NCBI GenBank assembly: GCA_028288545.1
Contig: JAQBNQ010000146.1
Span: 1-5,211, forward strand
Reading direction: 5' to 3'
Source: Bacteroidota bacterium
Lineage (GTDB): Bacteria > Bacteroidota > Bacteroidia > Chitinophagales > LD1
DNA length: 5,211 bases
Positions 1 through 5,211 of this stretch are shown one piece after another (position 1 is the first letter of the stretch; each line of letters begins with the position of its first letter). The position numbers and the translations under genes were made by a program. The notes under the pieces were generated by a model. It saw only the letters and a list, made by a program, of their open reading frames with translations. It made no database searches and had not been told where the DNA came from.

Positions 1-199
1 TGAGGTTGTTATTAAATAGAAGTGAATTTTGTAAATAACACTTTCCATGTTATTATATCGGCTTTGATAAATCCTGCGTCCGCATTTTTATTTTTTCGCC
101 AATATGAGTTCGTCGGTCAGCCCCAACCGGTTGAGACAATGGAGTGATATTGTTTGTTTAAGCCAATTTTGCGATATATCCGTGCCATTAAAACGGTCA

Positions 200-652
200 T
201 TAACCGCAGCGACCGATTGAAGACTGGTTTAGCAGCATCCAATACATTCCTAAGTCAGCAATTGCCTTGTTAAACAAATTAAACTCTACGGGCTTTACAA
301 TGTAACTGTTTACACCGTGGTGGTATCCGCAAATAACATCAACATCCTCTTTCGATGAGCTTAAGATAATCACGGGAATCGATCGCGTCTGTTCATCTGC
401 TTTAATCTGTCTCAGTACTTCCAACCCTCCTATTTTAGGCAGATTCAAATCAAGCAAAATTATTTTAGGCTCGTTCCTGCCGTTTTTGCGGGAATACTGA
501 CCTTTGCTAAAAATGAAATCAAGGGCTTCTGCGCCATCATTAATATGTAATAAGTTGCGGGCAAGATTATGCTCTTCCAACCCTGCTATGGTCAATTGCG
601 CTTCATAGGGATTGTCTTCCACCAATAAAATGTCTATGTATCTATCTTCCAT
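200..652 (-). CDS. Single-domain response regulator, Rcp1-like
   Basis: This is a 150-residue cytoplasmic phosphoacceptor protein made only of a receiver domain. Visible hallmarks are the acidic pocket E12-D13 (LLVEDNP), the phosphoacceptor D68 in LLDLNLP, the switch serine S98 in IILSSS, and the invariant K120 in IVKPVE. The insertion-rich first half (DGAEALDFIF, then QYSRKNGRNEPK) is typical of the Rcp1 family, which in cyanobacteria partners phytochrome-type kinases. No DNA-binding or enzymatic output domain follows, so it probably acts in a phosphorelay or by protein contact (inference). The start lies 18 bases after the stop of the upstream kinase gene, so the two are almost certainly co-transcribed with the kinase first. 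No good Shine-Dalgarno precedes the ATG, as is common in Bacteroidota. No convincing terminator or gene is visible in the 199 bases downstream, which hold only a CAACCGGTTG palindrome at 124-133. Confidence 0.93.
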   Translation of the reverse strand: MEDRYIDILLVEDNPYEAQLTIAGLEEHNLARNLLHINDGAEALDFIFSKGQYSRKNGRNEPKIILLDLNLPKIGGLEVLRQIKADEQTRSIPVIILSSSKEDVDVICGYHHGVNSYIVKPVEFNLFNKAIADLGMYWMLLNQSSIGRCG

Positions 653-670
653 ATTTGTACAGTGTGTTCT

Positions 671-2071
671 TTAGTTGGGTAATGTAAAATAAAATGTTGC
701 TCCCTTATCAACTTCGGCTTCAGCCCATATTTTCCCGCCATGTTTGGTGATAATACGGTGAACAAGGGCTAAGCCCACGCCGGTTCCTTCATATTCCGTT
801 ATTTTATGTAATCGCTGAAATACGCCAAACAACTTATCGGCATGTTGCATATCAAATCCAGAACCATTATCTCTGATATAGTAGACAGCATCATCCTTTG
901 TTTCTGTTACGCCAATTTCTATAAAAGGTTTCTCCGTTTTCCGCGAATACTTTACGGCATTTGAAATGAGGTTAGCCCACACCTGCTTCATGAGATTAAG
1001 GTCGCATTTTACCGCATTGAGCCCGTGTAACAGGATCTCACTCCGGTGATCCTGGCTTGCGGATTTTACTTCTTCAATAGTTGCCTTTACCATATCGGTC
1101 ATATCAACGGGGTTCTTTGTTGGTGTTACCCGACCTAACTTTGAAAAATTCAGAAGATCATCAATCAGGTCGCCCATTTGAGTGGCATTTTTAATGATGG
1201 TCTGGGTATAGTCCTGGCCCCTCGCATCCAACTTGTCGGAATATCCTTTATAAAGCATATTGCTGAATCCATTGATAATACGGAGTGGCGCCCTCAAATC
1301 ATGGGATACAGAATAACTAAATGCTTCAAGTTCCTTATTCACGGTTTCAAGGTCCTTATTGACTTTTTCAAGCGAGCTGTTGGCAGTTTCGAGCGCGGCG
1401 GTGCGTTCCTTTACTTTCACTTCCAGCGATTCATTAAGCGCTTTAAGCGCTTCTTTTTGAACGTGCTCTTCTCCCAGGCGGCCGATTTCGAAGCTCTGTT
1501 CGATATGCATTTCGCTGTATTTCTTAAAATGATATGCCCATAAAGCGCATATGAAAAATATAACTGCCGCGAGAACGACATGAATCATGAAGGTCTGCAG
1601 GCTCATATAGTCGAGCTGTGTGAAATAAACGTTGTCGTAACCAGTGTATTGCAGATAACCGAAGAGCCCGTGATGCAATACCACGACTAAGGTTATCGGA
1701 ATCTGCAGTTTCCAATTCTGATATGTAATAAGCATGGCGCTACCGATGAAAGCAAAAAAATGCATTTCGAACATGCCATGCATTTGATAAATATATTGCG
1801 CCATGAAGATACCGAGTACGACGCTGAGGATATACTGATAAAAGTTAGAGTTGGGCAATGCCCATTTGGTAGAATAATATGCAATAAGTGATAAGCCGCC
1901 AATTCCTACGGCTACAGTCCACGTGTCATAAAAAAACGCCAGGAATAGTCCGGTCAGAAAGAAACTGATCATGAAATAGTTTACCAGTTTGTCCGATTTG
2001 CGCTTGATTTGGTTGAGGAACTCGTCAATATGGGTGCTCTTGCCTAAAGCCGGTAAGGGTATTGCTCTCAT
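671..2071 (-). CDS. Membrane histidine kinase with phytochrome-type transmitter
   Basis: This 466-residue sensor kinase should autophosphorylate on histidine and pass the phosphate to the receiver protein encoded just downstream. Residues about 28-180 form roughly six hydrophobic helices (about 28-48, 51-66, 76-94, 103-117, 122-140, 157-180) with almost no periplasmic domain. This region carries conserved-looking polar residues: H98, E102 and H104 in MHGMFEMHF, the HH pair 133-134 in LHHGLFGYLQ, and H164. A coiled-coil signalling helix follows (about 196-250). The HisKA motif FSYSVSHDLRAPLR has phosphoacceptor H257. The ATPase domain shows the N box (N371 in NLISNAVKYS), G1 DNGSGF (401-406), F box LFGVFQRLH (414-422) and G2 EGTGVGLAL (428-436). 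The FQRLH...EYEGTG pattern is that of phytochrome-like kinases, but no GAF, PHY or PAS domain is present. The ligand of the membrane sensor is unknown. No strong promoter is visible upstream of the ATG; a GAATTTTG at 2090-2097 matches the -7 consensus only partly. Confidence 0.95.
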   Translation of the reverse strand: MRAIPLPALGKSTHIDEFLNQIKRKSDKLVNYFMISFFLTGLFLAFFYDTWTVAVGIGGLSLIAYYSTKWALPNSNFYQYILSVVLGIFMAQYIYQMHGMFEMHFFAFIGSAMLITYQNWKLQIPITLVVVLHHGLFGYLQYTGYDNVYFTQLDYMSLQTFMIHVVLAAVIFFICALWAYHFKKYSEMHIEQSFEIGRLGEEHVQKEALKALNESLEVKVKERTAALETANSSLEKVNKDLETVNKELEAFSYSVSHDLRAPLRIINGFSNMLYKGYSDKLDARGQDYTQTIIKNATQMGDLIDDLLNFSKLGRVTPTKNPVDMTDMVKATIEEVKSASQDHRSEILLHGLNAVKCDLNLMKQVWANLISNAVKYSRKTEKPFIEIGVTETKDDAVYYIRDNGSGFDMQHADKLFGVFQRLHKITEYEGTGVGLALVHRIITKHGGKIWAEAEVDKGATFYFTLPN

Positions 2072-2460
2072 AATCGCTTTTTGTCAATTCAAAATTCTGA
2101 GTAATATATTATTTACATTGTATATGTGGAGGAGCCGAACTTAAGACTAGAACGAATCATTTGGCACTTAGTTTCATTTTTAACGAACAAATTGCACAAT
2201 GATTGGCTTCTGATCAACAGCGAATTTTCGCGATTGCCAAGAAGCATTTCCATATGGCCGACTCAAAAAACAGGTAACGATTAATAAGTATTTTATTTTT
2301 AAAGGCCCTTCGTGTGAGCAAAGGATCTGTTTTAAGTGCATGTGAAATGAGACATACGGGTATTACTGCTTCGCTAGAGGTTATGATTCCTATTTCTCAT
2401 TTTGGCCCTCACTAATTAAGTTCCGGACGGATGCGTTTAGTTGCCCTTTCCATCTTCTCC

Positions 2461-2482
2461 GGGGGAAAAAATTCCCTTTTTT
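2461..2482 (+). terminator. Weak terminator-like hairpin with T tract
   Basis: GGGAA (2463-2467) pairs with TTCCC (2472-2476) across a four-A loop and is followed directly by six T residues. Two G-T pairs could extend the stem outward. The shape fits a plus-strand intrinsic terminator, but the stem is short and no gene lies upstream on this strand. It may be chance, or it may end an unannotated small transcript. Confidence 0.25.
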
Positions 2483-2554
2483 CGTGGATATTTCGTAGCA
2501 ATTTTCGGCTTGTAGATTTCGGCCTAAAATGGATTCAATAAAGCCTTCTACATC

Positions 2555-2629
2555 AGTGCAAAACCTGCACTTGTACCCGTAAAAAACGGGGCGCTCTCCT
2601 GCTGGGTCGTTTTTTGTTGAGTAAACGAC
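2555..2629 (+). promoter_or_regulatory. Three consecutive hairpins in the probable 5' leader of the lipoprotein gene
   Basis: Hairpin 1 pairs AGTGCA (2555-2560) with TGCACT (2566-2571) over a 5-base loop. Hairpin 2 pairs CCCGT (2576-2580) with ACGGG (2586-2590) over AAAAA. Hairpin 3 pairs GTCGTTT (2606-2612) with AAACGAC (2623-2629) over a 10-base loop. All stems are perfect and packed into 75 bases that end 27 bases before the ATG at 2657. I do not recognise a known riboswitch class. A cis-acting RNA element or protein-binding leader is an inference; the perfect stems are what is seen. Confidence 0.4.
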
Positions 2630-2656
2630 ATTCTTAATCTTTTAAACTAAAATTTT

Positions 2657-3751
2657 ATGGAAAAAGAGAATTCAACTACCGGGTTTTCTAAAAATACAAG
2701 GGGCAATCGGTCGAAATATTTTAAGACGTGGTTTGCTCTTTTTGTAATTGCCTTGGCAATAACCGGATGCAAAAAAAAGGATACTACAACTACCACTCCT
2801 AGCTATCAACAGGTTAACCTGGTGGCAGATTCTGCCGGGTATAACGGGGCGCGTATTGATACGAATTTGAAAAATGCCTGGGGTATAGCCATTGGCGGTA
2901 CCGGCAGTTTTTGGATTGCTTCGAATCATGGTGTTGTTTCAACTATTTATGATAGAAACGGTGTACAAGTGTTAGCCCCTGTTTCCCTTAAGCCCAACGG
3001 GGCCCCTACGGGCATTGTTTATAACAATACAACAGGCTTTAACGGCAGTAAATTTATTTTTGCCGGTGAGGATGGAATTATAAGTAGCTGGACGAGTGGA
3101 ACAAGTACGAGCATTGCGGCAGATCGTTCGGGCATAGGTGCCGTGTATAAGGGATTAGCCATTGCCACCGATGGCGGCGCTAATTTTTTATACGCTACAG
3201 ATTTTAAAAATAGCAGAGTTGATGTGTTCGATGCCGGTTTCAACTATGTTAGTAGCAAACCATTTACCGACCCATCAACCACTAATCAGATACCCTCCAA
3301 TTACGGTCCCTTCAATATTTCCAACATTGATGGAAAATTGTACGTGAGCTATGCAATGCATAAGGGCCCCGATAATGAAGATGACCAGAGTGGTATTGGC
3401 AATGGATTTGTGAATATTTTTAACGCCGACGGTTCATTTGTGAAACGTTTTGCATCGCAGGGTACCTTAAATTCTCCGTGGGGATTAGCTGCGGCACCTT
3501 CCGGTTTTGGCCTGGGCGATGGCATGATACTGGTTGGAAACTTTGGTGATGGCCGGATAAATGTGTACGATGCCAATGGCGTATATAAATCGCAGTTGAT
3601 GGATAACGGCTCGGCCATTACTATCGAAGGCTTATGGGCGCTTCAGTTTCCGGTTAACAATTTACCCGCGGGCGATCAGAACCAATTGTTTTTTACCGCA
3701 GGCCCCGGCGATGAGGAGCATGGCTTGTTTGGTTATATTAAAAAGAGATAG
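2657..3751 (+). CDS. TIGR03118-family predicted lipoprotein, function unknown
   Basis: The 364-residue product has a long basic N-region, a hydrophobic segment (about 24-36) and a lipobox ITGC with the lipidated cysteine at C38. A KKKD stretch and a T-rich linker follow, so it should be an envelope lipoprotein. The mature part matches the TIGR03118 family as I remember it, in order: NAWGI (73-77), FWIA (85-88), PTGIVYN (117-123), FIFAGEDGIISSW (133-145), GAVYKGLA (161-168), YGPFNI (216-221), GNGFVNIF (248-255), SPWGLA (273-278), VGNFGDGRINVYD (293-305), EGLWAL (324-329) and FFTAGPGDEEHGLFG (345-359). The repeating G-x-hydrophobic-D pattern suggests a beta-propeller. The family has no established biochemical role, so none is assigned. 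The start is the only ATG that retains a full signal peptide; the leader is AT-rich with no Shine-Dalgarno. It appears monocistronic, closed by the terminator at 3771, and ends in TAG. Confidence 0.93.
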   Translation: MEKENSTTGFSKNTRGNRSKYFKTWFALFVIALAITGCKKKDTTTTTPSYQQVNLVADSAGYNGARIDTNLKNAWGIAIGGTGSFWIASNHGVVSTIYDRNGVQVLAPVSLKPNGAPTGIVYNNTTGFNGSKFIFAGEDGIISSWTSGTSTSIAADRSGIGAVYKGLAIATDGGANFLYATDFKNSRVDVFDAGFNYVSSKPFTDPSTTNQIPSNYGPFNISNIDGKLYVSYAMHKGPDNEDDQSGIGNGFVNIFNADGSFVKRFASQGTLNSPWGLAAAPSGFGLGDGMILVGNFGDGRINVYDANGVYKSQLMDNGSAITIEGLWALQFPVNNLPAGDQNQLFFTAGPGDEEHGLFGYIKKR

Positions 3752-3770
3752 TGGTTTGATGTTGTTTAAA

Positions 3771-3809
3771 AAGGCCCGGCAGGGTTTCTTGCCGCGCCTT
3801 TGTTTTTTT
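3771..3809 (+). terminator. Intrinsic terminator of the lipoprotein gene
   Basis: AAGGCCCGGCA (3771-3781) pairs with TGCCGCGCCTT (3790-3800) through 11 positions with a single C-C mismatch and an 8-base loop. TG and seven T residues follow. It begins 19 bases after the stop codon. A five-A run precedes the left arm, so it could also work on the minus strand. Its right arm and T tract align with the start of the repeat units that follow. Confidence 0.88.
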
Positions 3810-3882
3810 GTGTGGTGGGATTAACTATGTGGATATCTGTTGGGGCGTAATACAAATAAAAAACAAGGCGCGCTAATCGCGC
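3796..3882 (-). repeat. Degenerate repeat unit 1
   Basis: This unit aligns with unit 2 (3923-4019) from end to end. Shared blocks are GCCTT-T-run, GGTGGGATT (3814-3822), CTGTTGGGG (3837-3845), TACAAAT with an A-run, CAAGGC, and a small GCGC hairpin (3870-3882). On the minus strand, AATCCCACCA is all that remains of the tmRNA-like 3' end; the CAGCTCC acceptor strand is lost. This is the most decayed of the three copies. Confidence 0.6.
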
Positions 3883-3934
3883 AGAATGGCCTTCATTTTT
3901 TTCATTTCGAGCATTCTTTTTAGCCTTGTTTTTT
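3858..3934. terminator. Large stem-loop 1, possible bidirectional terminator
   Basis: AAAAAACAAGGC (3858-3869) is a perfect 12-base inverted repeat of GCCTTGTTTTTT (3923-3934), with a 53-base loop. Inside the loop, GCGC (3870-3873) can pair with GCGC (3879-3882), and GAATG (3884-3888) with CATTC (3912-3916). The stem ends in a T-run on both strands, so it could stop transcription from either side. The long loop is unusual for a simple intrinsic terminator. Confidence 0.65.
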
Positions 3935-4019
3935 CATTTGTGGGGCTGGTGAGATTAGCTGGCGCTGATCCCTGTTGGGGAGTCTTACAAATTAAAAAAG
4001 CAAGGCTGCACCATTGTGC
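3923..4019 (-). repeat. Degenerate repeat unit 2 with decayed tmRNA-like 3' end
   Basis: This unit has the same block order as unit 1: GCCTTG-T-run (3923-3934), the tmRNA-like block (3940-3957), CTGTTGGGG (3972-3980), TACAAAT with an A-run, GCAAGGC, and a GCAC/GTGC hairpin (4008-4019). On the minus strand the tmRNA-like block reads AATCTCACCAGCCCCAC. Compared with the copy at 4138-4160 it differs at only about three positions over 18 bases, before similarity is lost on the T-loop side. Confidence 0.65.
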
Positions 4020-4132
4020 GAATATTCTTCGTTACGAAAAAATTAAAACCAGTCGCCCGCCCCCAAAGCTGGGTCGGACAAGCGTTTCATTTTTTCTTCA
4101 CTGCGAACATTCTTTTTAAGCCTTGCTTTTTT
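3994..4132. terminator. Large stem-loop 2, possible bidirectional terminator
   Basis: AAAAAAGCAAGGCT (3994-4007) is a perfect 14-base inverted repeat of AGCCTTGCTTTTTT (4119-4132), with a 111-base loop. The loop starts with a GCAC-CATT-GTGC hairpin (4008-4019). Compared with stem-loop 1, both ends of the loop align, and about 55 extra bases sit in the middle. On the minus strand it would lie directly downstream of the tmRNA 3' end at 4138, where an ssrA terminator is expected. Confidence 0.65.
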
Positions 4133-4160
4133 ATTAGTGGAGCTGGTGGGATTCGAACCA
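4119..4160 (-). repeat. Repeat unit 3 (partial), ending at the element boundary
   Basis: AGCCTTGCTTTTTT, then TATTAG and the best preserved tmRNA-like block, match the first third of units 1 and 2. Similarity to the other units stops at about 4153-4160, where the AT-rich sequence leading to the integrase begins. The unit is therefore cut at the point where an integrated element would start. Confidence 0.65.
4138..4160 (-). other. Attachment-site scar: 3' end of tmRNA (ssrA) or tRNA-Ala
   Basis: Read on the minus strand, this is GG, the T-loop TTCGAAT, the T-stem strand CCCAC, the acceptor strand CAGCTCC and discriminator A. An acceptor partner GGGGCTG would pair fully with a G3-U70 wobble, the alanine identity found in tmRNA and tRNA-Ala. 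The CAGCTCC-A end is the usual tmRNA one. The 5' half of the T-stem is not restored (ATTGG instead of GTGGG), so this is a 22-23 base fragment and not a gene. Such a fragment next to an integrase gene is the classic orphan att site left when an element inserts at the 3' end of a tRNA or tmRNA gene. The intact gene would then lie beyond the far end of the element, to the right of this window (inference). Confidence 0.62.
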
Positions 4161-4221
4161 ATATTTTTATAGCTTCACTATAGATTGATTTTCAAGTGTT
4201 TATAAAATTCTCGAAATCTGA

Positions 4222-4268
4222 TTCCTTGCCCCACTTTATTAAATTTCCTTGCCCCACCTTCCTTAAAT
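4222..4268 (+). repeat. Tandem 23-base direct repeat upstream of the integrase
   Basis: TTCCTTGCCCCAC occurs exactly at 4222-4234 and 4245-4257. Each copy is followed by a similar T-rich stretch ending in TTAAAT (to 4244 and 4268), giving a 23-24 base period of about two helix turns. It lies between the att scar and the integrase start, where arm-type binding sites of an integrase or excisionase are often found. The second copy overlaps the predicted -33 promoter element. Confidence 0.65.
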
Positions 4269-4279
4269 GCTTAGCTTTG
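4249..4279 (+). promoter_or_regulatory. Bacteroidota-type promoter of the integrase gene
   Basis: TAGCTTTG (4272-4279) is an exact match to the Bacteroidota -7 consensus TAnnTTTG. A TTG at 4249-4251 lies 20 bases upstream, in -33 position. Transcription would start near 4285 and give a very short leader before the ATG at 4298. The -33 element lies within the second 23-base repeat, so a protein bound there would control this promoter (inference). Confidence 0.5.
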
Positions 4280-4297
4280 CCATTCAAATTGATATGA

Positions 4298-5211
4298 ATG
4301 AATGCAAAAATTGTTCTACGTAAGGATAAGAAGAATGCTCACGGTTTATGCCCAGTTGTAATACAAATCTCTGAAGGAAAAGAGGTAGCCAGGATTCCTT
4401 TGGGGTTTACGCTGAAGGCTGAAGATTTTGACCAGGAAACCCAAACAGTATTAAAGCAACATAGTGAGCATAAAAACTACAATCAGATTATTGCTAAAGC
4501 TAAATCAAAAATCGAATTAATAAATAACGAAGTTTCACGACTTCAGTATGACCGTTCCGCAATTGGATTACCTAAAGTAACAGCATTTAAAGAATTGTAT
4601 AGCGCGGAAGAGGAAGCTTATGACTCCATATTAAAAAAATATGATGACAACTATGGAGTTCAAACAACAACGGTAGCATATCCAAATGGTAGGGAATTCA
4701 GAATACCCATTAACTATAAAATACAACCTGAAAAATATGACGAGGCTATTTCCCTCCTTCGAAAATTTTCAAAAGGCGAGTCCGACTCACAATTAGACGA
4801 GTTATTAGCAAGACAAGAGCGAGTTGAGGCTGATGACGCAAATGGTGAAAAGGAATCTTTCTTTTTAGAAGCTTGGGATAAATACTACAAACATTGCTTA
4901 CGCGAGAAATCGTCAAATACATCTATCCGTATTCCTAACAACCTGCAAATACTAAAATCATTTTCAGCTTAGTCCCAAACCCCTTTAACATTTGAATCAT
5001 TTACTGAAGACTATGGCTCGGAGCTAAAACATTACCTATTCAAGGAACACATGAATTACATCACCAAGAAAAAAGGTGTTTCAAATGGAAATGTGCACAA
5101 TATTCAAAAATCCATAGCTGATTTCCTTAACTGGTAGTTTAAAAAAGGATGGATTAATAGAATTGAATTTAAAAAATGTAAGACTAAATAGCCACAAACC
5201 GACCTCAAATA
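4298..5211 (+). pseudogene. Tyrosine recombinase/integrase, interrupted by three in-frame TAG, partial at window end
   Basis: The N-terminus (MNAKIVLRKDKKNAHGLCPV and on to about residue 80) matches the Arm DNA-binding domain of Bacteroidota phage and ICE integrases. A longer-than-usual, charged middle segment follows (about 95-185), then the SAM-like core-binding domain from ESFFLEAWDKYY (187 on). The first TAG is at 4970-4972, after 224 codons. The same frame continues as recognisable core-binding sequence (TFESFTEDYG, then GVSNGNVHNIQKSIADFLNW) to TAG at 5135-5137, then FKKGWINRIEFKK to TAG at 5189-5191, then PQTDLK to the edge. There is no frameshift. The catalytic domain with its R-H-R-Y residues would lie beyond the window, so activity cannot be judged. 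The position beside the att scar suggests it integrated the element. ATG at 4298 is chosen because it begins the family-like MNAKIVLRK; ATG triplets at 4294 and 4302 are in other frames. Nonsense decay is most likely, and TAG readthrough is possible. Confidence 0.85.

Larger units (their letters stand above)
2072..2656. other. Divergent intergenic region (585 bases), no supported gene
   Basis: The region separates the minus-strand kinase operon from the plus-strand lipoprotein gene, so it should hold both promoters. Reading both strands, I find only short chance ORFs; the longest noted is a 36-codon plus-strand frame at 2431-2541 with no recognisable product. Structures seen are a palindrome GCGAATTTTCGC at 2220-2231, a terminator-like hairpin at 2461-2482 and three hairpins at 2555-2629. 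A TAGATTTC at 2513-2520, with TTTC ending 18 bases before it, resembles the Bacteroidota TTTG/TAnnTTTG promoter with the last G of each element changed. It would place a transcription start near 2526, upstream of the hairpins, but the match is weak. Confidence 0.5.

Noticed and set aside
124..133. CAACCGGTTG perfect palindrome downstream of the response regulator
   Set aside because: A single 10-base palindrome with no T tract is neither a convincing terminator nor a supported operator.
88..228. 47-codon minus-strand open frame overlapping and following the response regulator end, reading ...LGLTDELILAKK
   Set aside because: It has no ATG, GTG or TTG near its beginning and is in a different frame from the regulator, which already has normal length for its family. 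A frameshifted extension cannot be excluded but nothing supports it.
1178..1543. 121-codon plus-strand ORF opposite the kinase gene
   Set aside because: It lies antisense within the coding sequence of a well-supported kinase and shows no recognisable domain.
2220..2231. GCGAATTTTCGC palindrome in the intergenic region
   Set aside because: Short and solitary, about 150 bases from the kinase start, with no second copy to suggest an operator.
2431..2541. 36-codon plus-strand ORF in the divergent intergenic region
   Set aside because: It has no ribosome-binding context, low-complexity content and overlap with the terminator-like hairpin; probably chance.
3886..4119. 77-codon plus-strand ORF across the repeat units
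   Set aside because: It runs through the stem-loops and repeat blocks, has no family resemblance, and its frame is not kept between the repeat copies.
3796..4160. CRISPR array or integron attC sites
   Set aside because: The three units are long, diverged and unevenly spaced, without identical short repeats and spacers. They lack the GTTRRRY-type core of attC sites.
4138..4160. A complete tRNA or tmRNA gene on the minus strand
   Set aside because: Only the 3' T-arm and acceptor strand are present. The sequence upstream on that strand is AT-rich and cannot form the T-stem, anticodon arm or acceptor partner.

Overview
The window looks like chromosomal DNA of a Bacteroidota bacterium, most likely a Sphingobacteriales member of the Mucilaginibacter/Pedobacter type. 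This is inferred from protein style (TIGR03118 lipoprotein with a C-KKKD N-terminus, Rcp1-like response regulator, Arm/SAM-type integrase), AT-rich leaders without clear Shine-Dalgarno sites, and a TAnnTTTG-type promoter before the integrase. No genus is proven by the sequence.

Left part (200-2071, minus strand): a two-gene operon. A six-helix membrane histidine kinase with a phytochrome-type transmitter is followed after 18 bases by a single-domain Rcp1-like response regulator. They are the likely phosphotransfer pair. The regulator has no output domain, so the signal probably passes to another protein.

Middle (2072-2656): a 585-base divergent intergenic region without a convincing gene. 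It holds a weak terminator-like hairpin and, just before the next gene, three consecutive hairpins that could form a structured 5' leader. Then comes a plus-strand gene (2657-3751) for a TIGR03118-family predicted lipoprotein of unknown function, closed by a clear intrinsic terminator (3771-3809).

Right part (3796-5211): a mobile-element boundary. Three degenerate copies of one unit lie in a row. Each pairs a GCCTTG-T-run hairpin arm with a short sequence resembling the 3' end of a tRNA-like gene, and the units are linked by two large stem-loops. The best preserved copy (4138-4160, minus strand) reads as the T-loop, acceptor strand and discriminator of tmRNA (ssrA), or less likely tRNA-Ala. 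It is cut off inside the T-stem, as expected for an integration scar. Immediately beyond it are a tandem 23-base repeat, a promoter and the 5' part of a tyrosine-recombinase gene. That gene runs to the window edge in one frame but is interrupted by three in-frame TAG codons, with no frameshift. The simplest reading is a decaying integrative element inserted at an ssrA 3' end that was used more than once. Suppression or recoding of TAG is a less likely alternative.
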